Notes under the pieces: generated by a model
Database searches by the model: none
Told to the model about the DNA's origin: nothing
Seen by the model: the letters and a program-made list of their open reading frames with translations, nothing else
Made by a program: the position numbers and the translations under genes
Part shown: in pieces, positions 22,800-35,723 of the stretch
Numbering within the stretch: position 1 is the first letter of the stretch
How the letters are laid out: every line of letters begins with the position of its first letter
Origin: Siphonodentalium dalli
Lineage: Eukaryota; Mollusca; Scaphopoda; Gadilida; Siphonodentaliidae
Direction: 5' to 3'
Length of the DNA stretch: 64,000 nucleotides
NCBI GenBank assembly: GCA_032622095.1
Contig: CP136069.1
Location: forward strand, 99,972,278 to 100,036,277

Positions 22800-23220
22800 C
22801 AGGTTTCCTCCCCCATGACTAAATCCTTTGGCACGGGCTACAAGTCGTAACTTTTGTCAGATCATTATGAAATTTCTCATGGCTGTTGACATTGACATGT
22901 AGATGGGAACAAGTCATTTTGGGGTCATTCGGCAAAACAGCCATCTTGGATTTCAAAATTCAACTAAACTAAATCCTTTGGCAAGTCGTACCTTTGGTTT
23001 GTCATGGATGTTAACATTGACATGTAGATCAGAACAAGTCATGTTGGGGTCTTTTGGCCATAAAACATGGCTGCTGGCAGCCATCTTGGCATGACTATCG
23101 TTTGGCACACCTTACAAACCCCATCCCTCTTCAGTTCACCACCAAACTTCCTAATGGATCTTCAAGGTGACCTCTAGATGGAGCCATAAAATTTTTCTGA
23201 ATTTCATCGATAAACATCTT
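22800..23220 (+). repeat. Family C-like core fragments after exon 2
   Basis: Diverged C units are present: GACTAAATCCTTTGGCACGG, GACATTGACATGTAGATGGG, CAGCCATCTTGG. No 5' hairpin or 3' end is seen. The stretch 23221-23595 that follows is unassigned. Confidence 0.6.
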
Positions 23221-24584
23221 CGCCAATTTGGATTTTACCCTGTGTATGACAAATCCTACAGACCGTATCCAGGCTTTCCGCTAGTAGGACAGGGGGTCCC
23301 TTTAAGGGTCCCATTCCCCCAGCCAATTTTTCCTCTTCTGTCATACCACAGGACATATTTCATACCGGTATGTGTAAAGGTATAAAGATGTTTACTTCTC
23401 AATTTTGTTGGGACAGTACTAAGAAATTTAAATACATGTAGTTGACAACTTTATTTGATTTCTACCGAGAATACACACTCGGACTGATCTAACACTAAAA
23501 GTTGGATGTCAGTATGTCTGTAGGCCGGAGCTAACATTCAACGCGCAGGGTCCATGTGTTCCATTTAGAATATAGAGTACACTTTTTTTGTTTTTAGCTC
23601 ACCTGAGACGAAGTCTCCGGTGGAGCTATAGTCATCACTCCTCGTCCGTCATCCGTCCGTCCGTCAACAATTCTTTGAACAAATTCTCCTCTGGAACTGT
23701 AAGACCGAATTGGTTCATATTTGGTGTGGATGTTCCCAAGGTGACTCTCATTCAGATTTGTTCAAATGATGTTACTGGGTCAAATAGTTGCGAAACCAGG
23801 GCCATAACTCTATTCCTCCATAGTAATTCAGTTATTCTTATGACTTCTTGTCCAGAACCATTGGGCCGATTTAGCTAATATTTGGTATGGAGGGTCCTTG
23901 GGTGACTGGTGTTCAGATTTGTTCAAATGATGTCACCCGGTCAATTTGTTGAGAAACAAACTCATAGTAATTCTTAGAATGACTTCTTCTCAAAAAATAT
24001 TTGGTACGGCGGGACCTTGGGTGACTGGGGTTCAGATTTGTTCAAATGGGGTCACTGGGTCAAATAGGGGCAGAGCCAGGGACATAACTCTAAAAATATT
24101 TTTTTTGCATTTTGACCTTTATTTTTTTTTTAGACACAATCACAGCCTCATATTTCTTTCCTAGATTTGTCTTAGCACGTTCATCTGTCTGGATTTTGGT
24201 AATATTGTTTATTTAACCCTTTCCACTCTTGTTTTTATATAGAATTCATCCAAGACAGGATTACTCTAACATTTTTCATCTGATCGACACCAAATTTGGT
24301 ATATGAATTTGAAACTTATATACAGATATATTTTAACAGAGTTATGGACCTTTATAATTCACACCTCTTTGCTATGCACTATGAATTTTTAAGAGAACAT
24401 GATAACACTGAAGCCTGTATTATTGAAAAAGCCAATTTATCAGTGTGGACACCTGATACTCTGGCTGAAGACTGCTTGCTTCAGACCAGTTTACCATCTG
24501 TCATTACATGACATGACATTAGTTAAACACCTATTCTACAAGAATAAATAGGAATAGTCCATTGTTCATTTCTTCAAGCCTGGA

Positions 24585-25017
24585 CATAGTGTGTCTGACA
24601 TTTGCAGAATGAAGTCCCCAGATTCTGAATTTAGTGTTGCTACCCCGTACAGCAGGCTAGCATCACCAAATACACCCTACAGGGACCTCATTCTGCTTAG
24701 GCCTCATCTTCTGGGAAGTATCCGAAGTATCAAATCGAAATGTTGTTTTAGTTATTTTTTGACTTGTTCCTACCTGTTCAGTTTCAATGTCCCCCTAATT
24801 TGCAGAAGATAAAATGCATAATTGAGGTGTTCAATGGGTGTGCATCACCAATTTCAACTGTAGAACTTCAATCTGTTCCTAGGTTTCTTTGGCTGTTGAG
24901 GCCTAATTCAACGGCCTAATCAGACTGAGAATGAATTCAGTGATGCTAGCCCACCTTGCCGAATAGTGTCATTAATTTCACCTTTTGGGGACCTTATTCT
25001 GCAAATGTCAGACACAA
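24585..25017. repeat. Palindromic module inside B2
   Basis: Begins GTGTCTGACATTTGCAGAAT and ends ATTCTGCAAATGTCAGACAC, an exact 20-bp inverse. The inner arms are more diverged than in B4. Confidence 0.65.
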
Positions 25018-25019
25018 TA

Positions 25020-27469
25020 AATTCATAACTCTTTTTAAAAAATACATTTTTTTAGATTGAACAAGGGTAATCTATGTAAAATATGACAACTTGAACTTGA
25101 TATTTATATTGGATTATGTATTATTTCTTAAGTGGTGATTTTATATTTCCAAATAGTGCAATATGAACATTAATATGAACATTAAATCGGCCACAGCTAA
25201 GCAAAATCTCAGCGTGACAGTTGCGGAACTGGCCATTGGGATGTTTTTCCTGTCGAGTTCCATTATGATTGTCACTTCATCCGTGAACATGAAAAAAGAT
25301 TTTTATAATAATATTTTTTTTTAATGGACTAACATAATGAAGGCACGTATTTCCACCTTGCCTTCCTAAATATTAAAAAATGTTGACATAGAGTATGTTC
25401 TCAGTCTCGTATTGGCTGACAAAATGAAAACAAACGAAACAGAAACACGTGGTTCACTGGTAGCGAATTTTCGACTAAGACGAAATTTGATCAATATTTA
25501 ATGTAGGTGAACTTCTCCACAAACCAAATGTTGTGAAACATATTCATTAAGTGTCACAATTGTTGTTTAATTTGAGAACTCGAACATTGCAATTCCAAAT
25601 TGATGACTCAAAGTGGATCTTTCTGCATTTATTGCACAAATTTACTCTGCGAAATCATGTTATGTCGGAGCATCGGAATATTATTTCTGGTTGTAATGTA
25701 ACTACGGACGCGGCCGTTGTTGTGCTATCGGCGGGATTCTTTCTAAACACATAATTAAAACTTTTTTATATATATTATCTACAAATTTAGTATAATAAAT
25801 TGATGAGATATTACTTTTATATATCCATCTGTTCAAGATTTCAAATATACCGCGCAAAAGACCATGGACCCTGATCGATCGAGAAAGAAATCAATAAAAA
25901 AAAATATCTCCTGGTTTGACATCAAGTCAGCCCAATGCGGGTGCTTCTAAATAAAGGCGAGTTTACAGTTGACATGCAGATATCTCAAATTCATCTTGGG
26001 AAGCTTCTTTGCGTGTATGCATATATAATGACCGACTATAAAGTAATAATGTACTTATATCAACGCAATGTCAATAAAACAAAGAATATCCCAAGCGACA
26101 CATTCGAGCACCTGCTGGCGACGTCTTACTAAGTTAGCCCACTGCCATTTCGAACAATTCGCTCTCGTTTTCTGTCATCTAATTAGCATCAATGGGGAAA
26201 CTCCACCCCTAAACTTGAGCTAATGAAATCAGTTCAAACTTCTAATCATTGATGTCATTGGTTGTCAATGAAAACATTCTTAGAATCAACAAAAAGTGAC
26301 CTTTGAACATGTGGTTTTTGCACGAAAATTTACAAACTTTCACAAAGCAACGTGACGTAATTGCTAATAATTTGCGCTTTTATCGGAAGTCTTTTTACGA
26401 CTTTGTCAAATCATGGTTTATATGATTAATGCACATCAAATATAAAGACATTTGGTTTAATTATTTTATTTATAATACGCTTTTTTGTTTTCAAAAATGA
26501 TGAATTATTCTTTTTTCAATCGGGACACGAATCCGTGGGTAAACAAACTTAAAGGACACACTCGCATAGGCATACCGTAAATTTGCATAAAATGTCATTT
26601 TTGACTCACATTTGTGATAAAATGAAGATAAACGGTTGTTTATATGCACATATTTAGTTCGTCTATTGGTTTATGTTTCCATTATCGTATTCACAGATGA
26701 CACTTAACTTAAGTCTTAAGTGAAAGCATGCTTGTTGTTGCATATCGGATGATACACATGGCACATTTACCTGTGGCCAGTGTGGGGAAACACCCAATGA
26801 TATTATAACGTCAAATTCCTGTTGGCTAACGTAATTACCTTCATACCTGTTGACGTTGGCTATATGACGTGGTTTAACTACATGTGCTGTTGGGAAAAGG
26901 GTTAACTACCAAAAAAAAAATACTAAACAAAAAAATCATAATTTTAATTTTTTTGGTTTTATATATTTTAAAAAAATTTTAATTAATATTTAATTCCTTG
27001 CTCATATTTAATTTTTTGTTTAAACTTATTAGAACAAAACAACTAACACCATTATAACAGCCATCAGGTTGACCACACCAAATTTGATTTAAATCAGTCT
27101 AAAATCAAGAACATGCAAACAGCAGACACTTAGAGCAAGGTTCCAGAGTAGACAGAATATTTACTTTAATAACAGTATACTAGTATAGAAGTCACATTGT
27201 GCTGGCTAATGTGATTAATGAGATGGCAGTATTAACAAAATATGCTTGGAGTGAAAGCTTTGGTTGTTGTCTTGGAGATATCTGCCTGGTTGAGAGTTGT
27301 ATATAAGGCCAAACAAAATAATACCTGTGTTTAGGGTTACATGGTCCAAAATAATTAGGGTAGGTAGGTAGAATTGGATCACTGGGTCAAATAGGGGCAG
27401 AGCCATGGACATAATTCTTTCCCTTAATAGTTATTATTAAAACATCGTCTCAAGAACCATTTGGCAAGT
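25020..27469. other. Intron, unassigned
   Basis: AT-rich sequence without a supported gene. A CCATCAGG/ACACCATTATAAC patch near 27040-27110 resembles family A 3' sequence, and 27370-27450 resembles B cores (CACTGGGTCAAATAGGGGCA). Confidence 0.45.
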
Positions 27470-28071
27470 AACTTACAATTAATGAATACCTGCTTCTCTG
27501 TGAGCAAGATAAAAGACAATATAGTTTATTGCTTTGAGAGTTATTTATAGCCCTCATATGTTAGGTCTGTATAAGAGACACAGTGAATTATTGGATAAAT
27601 TGATTTAGCTATCTATTTAACCACAACTTAGCCAGGTGAATTTATTTAACTAGACCAATGGAGCTCTCTAAGTCCTTGGATGATGGGACTACATTGGATC
27701 AAACAGGGCAGAGATAGGTGATTTAACCCCTTTTACCCATTCCATGTCTTTTAACCTTTTCCATTAAATAAATAATTATATTATTTTGATATCTCACATG
27801 GCAATTTGCAACAACATGAATAGAACTGCTCACACTATGATAGTGGTGACAGGCTCTAGAGTTTAGATGTTATATTAACCGTTCTATATTGACTCATACA
27901 TTCCAATAATTTGTGTTATTACTGGTTATTATGTACATTTGTCATATACTACTTTAGATCATAACAGTATACTCTATAATTCAACATTAAAAGATTATGA
28001 TTCTGATCTTAACAATTTACTATCGCCAAGGGATGGGTTAAACATCTGCCGATCGTGATCGGCCTCTCGTT
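27470..28071 (+). repeat. Family A 3' segment, near-identical to 42293-42892
   Basis: About 600 bp (from TAACTTACAATTAATGAATA to CGGCCTCTCGTT) is shared with 42293-42892 with few differences. It ends in the family A signature: GGGATGGGTTAAACAT, CCGATC-GT-GATCGG, CTCTCGTT. Confidence 0.72.
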
Positions 28072-28523
28072 TTAAATGGGTTCAACCAGTCAAGAAATGA
28101 CATTTGGTGTATATGGCCTATGGAGAGTTGGGATCAATATCTGTTTTGATTGCGGTCCACCATTAAAAAGGGGGGGGGGGGCATGTCCGGTTGGAACTTT
28201 GCAACAGTTACGATAGCTTGAGGTATCAGTTGTACAATTCCAACATGTGCAAAGGAATTTTACGAACTTGAGAGTGTGTTTGCTTCATTGGGAGTGTGTT
28301 CACTTCAGTTAGGTGGGAGCAGATTATGTAGGGTGGGGGTGATCAGGGCCATGCAGTTGAAAATTTAAAAGTGCTTAATGGAGACCCACTAGCTACATCC
28401 CTCTTTAGGACTACTTGTTTTAAATTGATTTTGACAAGTACTATTTCTTTTGGTCTTCCTTGTCCCAGTCTTCTCAGTCTTTACAGTCTGGTGAGCGTCT
28501 CCACAGTCATGGACTGTCTTGTT

Positions 28524-28702
28524 GGTATTGATTGGTTGATCGGTTTAGAAAATAATTAACCCTTTACACACATGTTATCCAATGCAATAAGTTGAACATA
28601 TTTCTTCTGATCTGCCTCATATTTCTTACCTAGGTTTTTCTTAGCACGTTCTTCATCGGTATGGTTTTTGGTATTGTTTAATTAACCCTTTTCACTCTTA
28701 TT
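28524..28702 (+). repeat. Family A 3'-region fragment
   Basis: GGTATTGATTGGTTGATCGG to CCCTTTTCACTCTTA is shared with 43005-43190 and, more diverged, 12010-12200. Confidence 0.6.
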
Positions 28703-31409
28703 AGCTCAACTTTACTTTGTAAAGTTTGAGCTATTGCCATGGCATTGTCGTCCGTCGTCCGTGTGTACGTGTGTACGTAAGGCGTCAACAATGCAGTCTA
28801 CAGGTCGTACCTTTGGTTGGATCATTATGAAATTTGTCATAGCTGTTGACATCAACATTTAGACCAGAATGATTAATTTTGGGGTCATTCGGTAAAAAAA
28901 CATGGCCGCCAGTGGCCATCTTGCATTTCAAAATTCAATCCATTAGCACGGGCTACAGGGCGTACTGTTTGTCTGATCGTCATGAAATTTGTCATGGATG
29001 TTAATATTGACATGTAGATGGGAACGAGTAATTTTGGGGTCATTCGGCCCAAAAACATGGCCGCCAGCAGCCATCTTGGATTTTACTCTTTGTATGACTA
29101 AATTCTTTAGCACGGGCTACAGGTCGTACTTTTAGTCTGATCATCATAAAATTTGTCAAGAATGTTAATGACATGTAGATGGGAACGAGTCATTTTGGGG
29201 TCATTCGGCCAAAAAACATGGCCGCCAGCAGGCATCTTTGATTTCACTCTTTGTATGACTAAATCCTTTAGCACGGGCTACAGGTCGTACCTTTAGTCCG
29301 ATCATCATAAAATTTGTCATGGCTGTTGAAATTGGAATGTAGATGGGAACGAGTCATTTTGGGGTCATTCGGACAAAAAACATGGCCGCCAGCGACCATC
29401 TTGGATTTCAAAATTCAATCCATTAGCACGGGCCACAGGTCGTACTGTTCGTCTGATCATCATGAAATTTGTCATGGATGTTAATATTGACATGTAGATG
29501 GGAACGAGTAATTTTGGGGTCATTTGGCCAAAAAACATGGCGGCCAGCAGCCTTCTTGGATTTTACTCTTTGTATGACTAAATTCTTTAGCACGGGCTAC
29601 AGGTCGTACCTTTAGTCTGATCATCATCAAATTTGTCATGGATGTTAATATTGACATTTAGATGGGAACGAGTAATTTTGGGGTCATTCGGCCAAAAAAC
29701 ATGGCCACCAGCAGCCATCTTGGATTTTACTCTTTGTATGACTAAATCCTTTAGCACGGGCTACAGGTCCTACTTTTAGTCTGATCAGCATAAAATTTGT
29801 CATGAATGTTAATAATGACATGTAGATGGGAACGAGTCATTTTGGGGTCAATCGGCCAAAAAACATGGCCGCCAGCAGCCATCTTGGATTTTACTCTTTG
29901 TATGACTAAATCCTTTAGCACGGGCTACAGGCCGTACCTTTAGTCTGATCATCATAAAATTTGTCATGGCTGTTGAAATTGGAATGTAGATGGGAACGGG
30001 TAATTTTGGGGTCATTCGGCCAATAAACATGGCCGCCAGTGGCCATCTTGGATTTCAAAATTTAATCCATTAGCACGGGCCACAGGTCGTACTGTTCGTC
30101 TGATCATCATAAAATTTGTCATGGATGTTAACAATGACATGTAGATGGGAACGAGTAATTTTGGGGTCATTCGGCCAAAAAACATGGTCGCCAGCAGCCA
30201 TCTTGGATTTTACTCTTTGTATGACTAAATCCTTTAGCACGGGCTACAGGTTGTACCTTTAGTCTGATCATCATAAAATTTGTCGTGAATGTTAATAATG
30301 ACATGTAGATGGGAACGAGTCATTTTGGGGTCATTCGGCAGAAAAACATGGCCGCCAGCAGCCATCTTTGATTTTACTCTTTGTATGACTAAATCCTTTA
30401 GCACGGGCTACAGGTCGTACCTTTAGTCTGATCATCATAAAATTTGTCATGGCTGTTGAAATTGGAATGTAAATGAGAACGAGTCATTTTGGGGTCATTC
30501 AGCCAAAAAACATGGTCGCCAGCAGCCATCTTGGATTTTACTCTTTGTATGACTAAATCCTTTATCACGGGCTACAGGTTGTACCTTTAGTCTGATCATC
30601 ATAAAATTTGTCGTGAATGTTAATAATGACATGTAGATGGGAACGAGTCATTTTGGGGTCATTCGGCAGAAAAACATGGCCGCCAGCAGCCATCTTTGAT
30701 TTTACTCTTTGTATGACTAAATCCTTTAGCACGGGCTACAGGTCGTACCTTTAGTCTGATCATCATAAAATTTGTCATGGCTGTTGAAATTGGAATGTAA
30801 ATGGGAACGAGTCATTTTGGGGTCATTCGGACAAAAAACATGGCCGCCAGTGGCCATCTTGGATTTCAAAATTTAATCCATTAGCATGGGCCACAGGTCG
30901 TACTGTTCGTCTGATCATCATGAAATTTGTCATGGTTGTTAATATTGGATTTTACTCTTTGTATGACTAAATTCTTTAGCATGGGCTACAGGTCGTACCT
31001 TTAGTCTGATCGTCATAAAATTTGTCATAGATGTTAATAATGACATGTAGATGGGAACGAGTCATTTTGGTGTCATTCGGCCAAAAAACATGGCCGCCAG
31101 CAGCCATCTTGGATTTTACTCTTTGTATGACTAAATTCTTTAGCATAGGCTACAGGTCGTACCTTTAGTCTGATCATCATAAAATTTGTCATGGATGTTA
31201 ACGATGACATGTAGATGGGATACAATCATTTTGGGGTCATTCGGCCGAAAACATGGCCGCCAGCAGCCATCTTGGATTTTACTTTCTCTTCATGTCTATA
31301 AACTAGTATTAGACATTCAACTTTCCACATTCCTAATCGCTCCATTGACTGTAATACATTAAATTATTCCCTTTCCAAGTTGAGCTACAGTGTCATTGAC
31401 ACTTTCATA
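28703..31409 (+). mobile_element. Family C element C1, complete, 15 core units
   Basis: The 5' hairpin is AGCTCAACTTTAC, loop TTT, GTAAAGTTTGAGCT (28703-28732). The tract GTCGTCCGTCGTCCGTG follows. Core units can be counted at CATGGCCGCC: 28901, 29056, 29217, 29381, 29536, 29700, 29864, 30028, 30183, 30347, 30511, 30675, 30839, 31089, 31252. Spacing is 155 or 164 bp depending on unit type, apart from one 161-bp step, one 163-bp step and one irregular 250-bp step. The 3' end has AAGTTGAGCT (inverse of the 5' terminus), hairpin AGTGTC-ATT-GACACT (31389-31403) and TTCAT. Confidence 0.82.
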
Positions 31410-31694
31410 TTGATCATCGCGGTGACCACAAGATGGGAGTTATCAAATTTTTAGTAAATTTTTATGGTTTGGCGAGGTCTGTAGCCTTCCGGGCGGGCAT
31501 GAGATCGATAAGGCAATAACTAAAAAAAATCTCAACTGTTTTCATTCATATTTGTGTATGGGTCTGTTGTAACAATATCTGATACGAGTTCGAAAACCAG
31601 CTTTGTCCAATGTTTTATACGAGATGGCACTTAGTTTGTCTATTTGTAGCGATTTTGATCGTCCTCAAACTTTTCTCATCCCATCGTTACCAAA
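31410..31694. other. Intron, unassigned
   Basis: Short stretch between C1 and a truncated family A element. Degenerate core-like wording (CGAGTTCGAAAACCAG) suggests another diverged repeat, but it is not assignable. Confidence 0.4.
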
Positions 31695-33542
31695 CTGCAT
31701 CCGTCCGTCTGTCTGTATGACTATGTCCAGAGTCATATGTCCATAGACTATGTCCATAGACACTTTACGCATAATGCGATAACTCAAACATTTTTATCCG
31801 ATCGGAACCAAATTATGTATATGGGTTTCTGAGGCCAAAATACTAATAGAGTTCGAATATGGGTTTTATTCGATTTATTTTAAAGGAGTTATGCAGCTGA
31901 GTTATGACCCTTTTTCGAGAAGATTTTTTTTTTATTTTATTAAAAAAAAAATGTCATTGGCACTTTCATTTGTTTTCATTTAGATATTGATGATTATGAT
32001 TCAAGTTGATAAAAAGGTTCCCAATGTGTCCCTTTAAATATTTAGTAATATTTAGTAATGAAACCATAAATTAATAGTGTCAGTGTGTTTAGAGACCCAG
32101 AGCATAAGCTGAGGTAATTACAGGTTTAGAGTGTCGTTTCACTCTATATATTATCTCTGGCTCTGGCCTTTGGTTAGATGAAGTCAAAGATAAACAACAC
32201 TGCTGGCATCTGTCAAATTTGATTAATGGCAGCATGAAACTCTAGTTTCTCCTATTCTTGAAATTCCATTATAGGGTGTGATGTCCTCACCTATATATAT
32301 AATGTGTCTTCTATATCCCATTGATCTGCTTTGAAAATAATGAACCCATTCCAAGGTTCCCATAGACATATGCTATAATGTACAACGACTCTTCCTCATA
32401 TCTCTTATCTATGATTATCTTTGCACACTAGTCACTTCTATTGATTTTGTTATTGACTGATTAATTGACTTTTGAAAAATATATTAACCCTTCAGGCACA
32501 TGCTTCAATGTGAAATTAAAATAATGACTGATAGCCAATTTGATTTATCTATGAAATAGGTAACAGGCAGATAAATTTACATGATTATTGTAAGTGATGC
32601 CTTGTTTTGAAAATCAAGATAATAGATGGCAGATGTTGTTAATTTTTCCAGGAACCTTATTTTCCCATTTGTTCATATTGTCATGGTTGGTTGAATTGTG
32701 GGGGCCAGAGAGCACTTAAAAGTTTAACATTGAAGGCTATGGATTTTAGTGTCGGCTACATGTAAAACATTGTAATGTGGGAAACTATTTGATTGAGGGC
32801 TACTCACTTTCTTTTATATGAACTATGGTAATCTGTTTCGATTTAGGGGTCATAAGGGCCAGAATCATATGTCTGTATAACATTATATAGATCTATAACA
32901 CTTTTGTATTGTATTGTATAAACAACATATATTTTTGAAAACCATACACCCCTGTTATGAAACACTTAATCTTGCATGTACCTAACAATATAAGCATTCA
33001 TTATTACAACTGTCAGATCTAATCGTATTTGTCTGACATGTTTGATAAACAAATAACAACTGGGGAGAATGGGGGGGGGGGGGGGGTAATTAAAGTACAA
33101 TTTAAATATGAGATGGAATCCCATGCATACATGTTGTTCTAAGCAGTCTGTCTTGTCAACAAATTATAATTTCTCTTTGGAAGTGAATGAATTTTGAATA
33201 TCTGGCAGGTCAAAAGTGGCAGAGATTGGAGTTTATTACTTTTGCTTTCAACGAATTAACTTAAACTCTTAAACATATCCTTCGAAATCACTTAACCATT
33301 GGATCTCAGTGAGAGGTCCTTGGGGTGAATAGGGACAGAGTTATGAGATTTAAAACTAAGTACTCCTCCCCACCCCAAATACTTTAACCCATCTTAAGAC
33401 AGAATATTTGAGCTTTTGATTTCAAGTTGGGTACTGATATATGGATTCCTGTGATCATATCTTTGACAAATTATCAGTTATAGCTAATCGCGATCGTCAA
33501 GGTATGGGTTAAACATCTGCCGATCGTGATCGGCCGATCGTT
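31695..33542 (+). mobile_element. Family A element A9 lacking the 5' hairpin
   Basis: Starts at the TCCG/TCTG tract, with core units (GCATAATGCGATAACTCAAA, GTATATGGGTTTCTGAGGCC) and a 3' region. Its last 240 bp are shared with 41085-41326 (GGATCTCAGTGAGAGGTCCT). The 3' signature is GGTATGGGTTAAACAT, CCGATC-GT-GATCGG, GATCGTT. A poly-G run lies at about 33072-33086. Confidence 0.65.
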
Positions 33543-34219
33543 ATTTACTTGAGTTATGGCCATGAGTTCTGTGATATGATTCTTTAGTTCGTCCTTTTTT
33601 AGTTATTCTCGGTCGAACAGATTCACTCGTTGGACAAAAAAACTTGACCAAGCCATCTTTGATGAGCAACCCTTGTTTTGAATGTCATTGGAAAATATTG
33701 CAGCCATCTTTGATTTTACTTTTATAAATGTTTCTTCATGTTGTGATCTAGTATTAGTTAGACACTTTCCGTATTCCTAATCAGAAGTAGGTTTGCGACC
33801 TTTTATTTGACTTAGAAAGCGCTGTTTTCGTGTTTTCCGCATAGTAACTTGAGCAATATTCAACAGAATTTCTTGATATTTGGCACATAGTTCCCATTCC
33901 AGAAGACGCAGGCCAAATTATATTTTATTCAATTTAGAAATAACATTTGTGTTGTCTCAATGATAGATTGAGCATTCTTCAAAAGAATCTATTGATACTT
34001 GGTGAGTGGCTCATCTTTGAGAACATGCAGGTCATCTAGTTTGAGTCAAATTTTGTCAGAATTTTAATTCTTTGTTCTTAAAAACAGCCAACGTTCCAGA
34101 AAGCCACCTCTATTCGGGGGACGTGGGGTCTGCGACAGTTTATGTACATAAGCAAAATTGACTACTCATTAGCGTTTAATATTTGTGAGTATTACAAAAT
34201 GGGATACCTTGAATTTCAG
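33543..34219 (+). repeat. Degenerate core repeats upstream of exon 3
   Basis: Units with CATAGTAACTTGAGCAATAT / TTGATATTTGGCACATAG and a tail TTCGGGGGACGTGGGG (about 34113) resemble a decayed relative of family E, whose 3' inverted repeat is TCGGGGGACA. The exon 3 acceptor ends at 34219. Confidence 0.5.
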
Positions 34220-34285
34220 TGCTAAATTGGTGTTTAGTGATGATGAAGACTCTGAGGCCCAAGCTAGTAGCAGTGGTAGTAAGAG
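34220..34285 (+). CDS. PRRC2: PRRC2-like exon 3 of window, acidic KLVFSDDE motif
   Basis: This 66-nt exon has acceptor TTGAATTTCAG and donor GTGAGT, phase 2 at both ends. With the two bases from exon 2 it encodes SAKLVFSDDEDSEAQ then ASSSGSK plus two bases of Arg. It completes the conserved PRRC2 run EIDY-SAKLVFSDDE (vertebrates: EVDYTEKLKFSDEE). SDDEDSE is a typical acidic CK2-type phosphorylation stretch; phosphorylation itself is inference. The exon is short enough to be missed by gene finders, but phase and homology on both sides support it. It sits in a mostly unassigned region between degenerate core repeats and the compact family E element at 34471. Confidence 0.9.
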
Positions 34286-34470
34286 GTGAGTTAGTCTATA
34301 ATAGAAAACAGGAGAACAAAAGAAGTTCTCTATTAACAAATTTTATGTTTTCAATTTTTAATGCCTGCACACATGAAGGGGTCTCCCAGATGTAGTGAAA
34401 GGCTTTTATCAACCCATCTACCTACAGACATAAATTTGCTCATTGCCCTCAATATCTAAATAAATTTTAT

Positions 34471-35019
34471 TGTCCCCCGAAAAATTTATTTTTGGAGGAC
34501 TATAGAAACGGGGTCCGTCCGTCCGTCCGTCCGTCCGTCCGTTCGTCGTGCCGTCCGTTCGTCCGTCCGTCACACTTTTGAGTACCTTCATGGTGTAATC
34601 ATCTCCTACAGATTTCATCCCAGAGATTTGAAAACTTCAGAATATTGTTGCCCATATATTGAAGATGTGCAACATGTATATAGATGACGGAAAAATTATT
34701 TTTTGACAGAGTTATTAACCCTTTTCGACTTAGAAAATTTCAACATTTTTTATGATTTTCTGTATGAGGGTACCTTCATGGTGTAATCAACTCCTCCTAC
34801 AGTTTTGATTGTAGATATTTGAAACTTCAGAGTATTGTTATCCACATATTGGAGATGTGCAACATGTATATAGAGGACGGAAAAATTATTTTTTTACGGA
34901 GTTATTAACCCTTTTCGACTTAGAAAATTTCAACATTTCAAAATTTCAAAAAAATTTCTTTAACAAAGCGGCATCGACTTGCCACTTTTTCGGGGGACAC
35001 TGTGGTCAGCTGACCTTTT
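34471..35019 (+). mobile_element. Family E element, complete and compact (0.55 kb)
   Basis: The 5' hairpin pairs GTCCCCCGAAAAAT with ATTTTTGGAGGAC (34472-34500). A (TCCG)n tract and two core units about 188 bp apart (GTACCTTCATGGTGTAATCA at 34582 and 34770) follow. Subterminal TCGGGGGACA (34990-34999) is an exact inverse of the 5' start TGTCCCCCGA. A perfect palindrome GGTCAGCTGACC (35004-35015) and a T-rich end complete it. Confidence 0.75.
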
Positions 35020-35723
35020 ATTAACTTTTATTTCTTCATTAATAATTCTTTGATTAATCAATGTACCAGGAATTGTTTACAGACTTTTTTTTTGCTGTAT
35101 TCAAATTTAATAAAGTGAACTTATATTTTGCATGGTCTGTTTTGTCTCTATTATTGTGCTTGTGGTACCCAATGCTAATTAACTCTTTGAACTGGTTGGT
35201 TTGATGCATGCAAATACAATGTTGAAAATTGTGTAAACTTGGAAGTTCTTGATTCGAACTTTATTAATGAGATACAAAGAAGCTGAAGTATTTCTATCTA
35301 TTGTTCCCAAGGACAAAATGAATGAATTGGAATGTGTGAAAACTAAACTGGTGGAGCTGAAAAACTAAAAAACATTCCAACACATTTGTGTCCGAGATCT
35401 CGTCAAATTGCTTGATCAAACGAGGAGCATCTGGCAATCAGCTGCTTGCAATCTTTCACTGTGGGAAGGTTGCTATCACATGTAAGCAAGTGATATGAAA
35501 GTGTATATTCTGTATACCGATTTTTAACAAGAACTAAGGCAAAAAGAATAAAGATGAGTTTGTCGAATATGGATCTTATGGAGTAGACGAACCACCATCG
35601 AATGGACCGCAGAGGGAGTCAACTTCCGGTGAAAGAGATCATGAGCTATTATCACCAAGTGTTTTATGAGCAAGTCTCTGCGAATCTAACATCAAACAGA
35701 CAATTCTACAGCTATGCTCTCAG
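35020..35723. other. Intron; contains a short coding-like stretch at 35540-35668
   Basis: The stretch 35543-35668 reads openly as GKKNKDEFVEYGSYGVDEPP then SNGPQRESTSGERDHELLSP and stops with TGA. It has no start codon, an in-frame stop just upstream, and I recognise no family. It could be a relic of a gene or retrocopy, or chance. The rest is unassigned. Confidence 0.35.

Larger units (their letters stand above)
23596..28523 (+). mobile_element. Family B 5' and 3' ends (B2), composite 4.9 kb
   Basis: The 5' hairpin is at 23596-23627. Core units, a palindromic module (24585-25017) and, much later, a B 3' region follow, ending in GTCTGGTGAGC, hairpin ACAGTC-ATG-GACTGT (28503-28517) and CTTGTT. 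Between them lie about 25020-27470 of unassigned sequence and a family A 3' segment (27470-28071). The two B ends may therefore be one element with insertions or two partial copies. Confidence 0.55.

Noticed and set aside
28703-31409. CRISPR-like array (regular repeats about 160 bp apart)
   Set aside because: Units are long, contiguous and without unique spacers, and the genome is eukaryotic. This is a tandem core array of a family C element.
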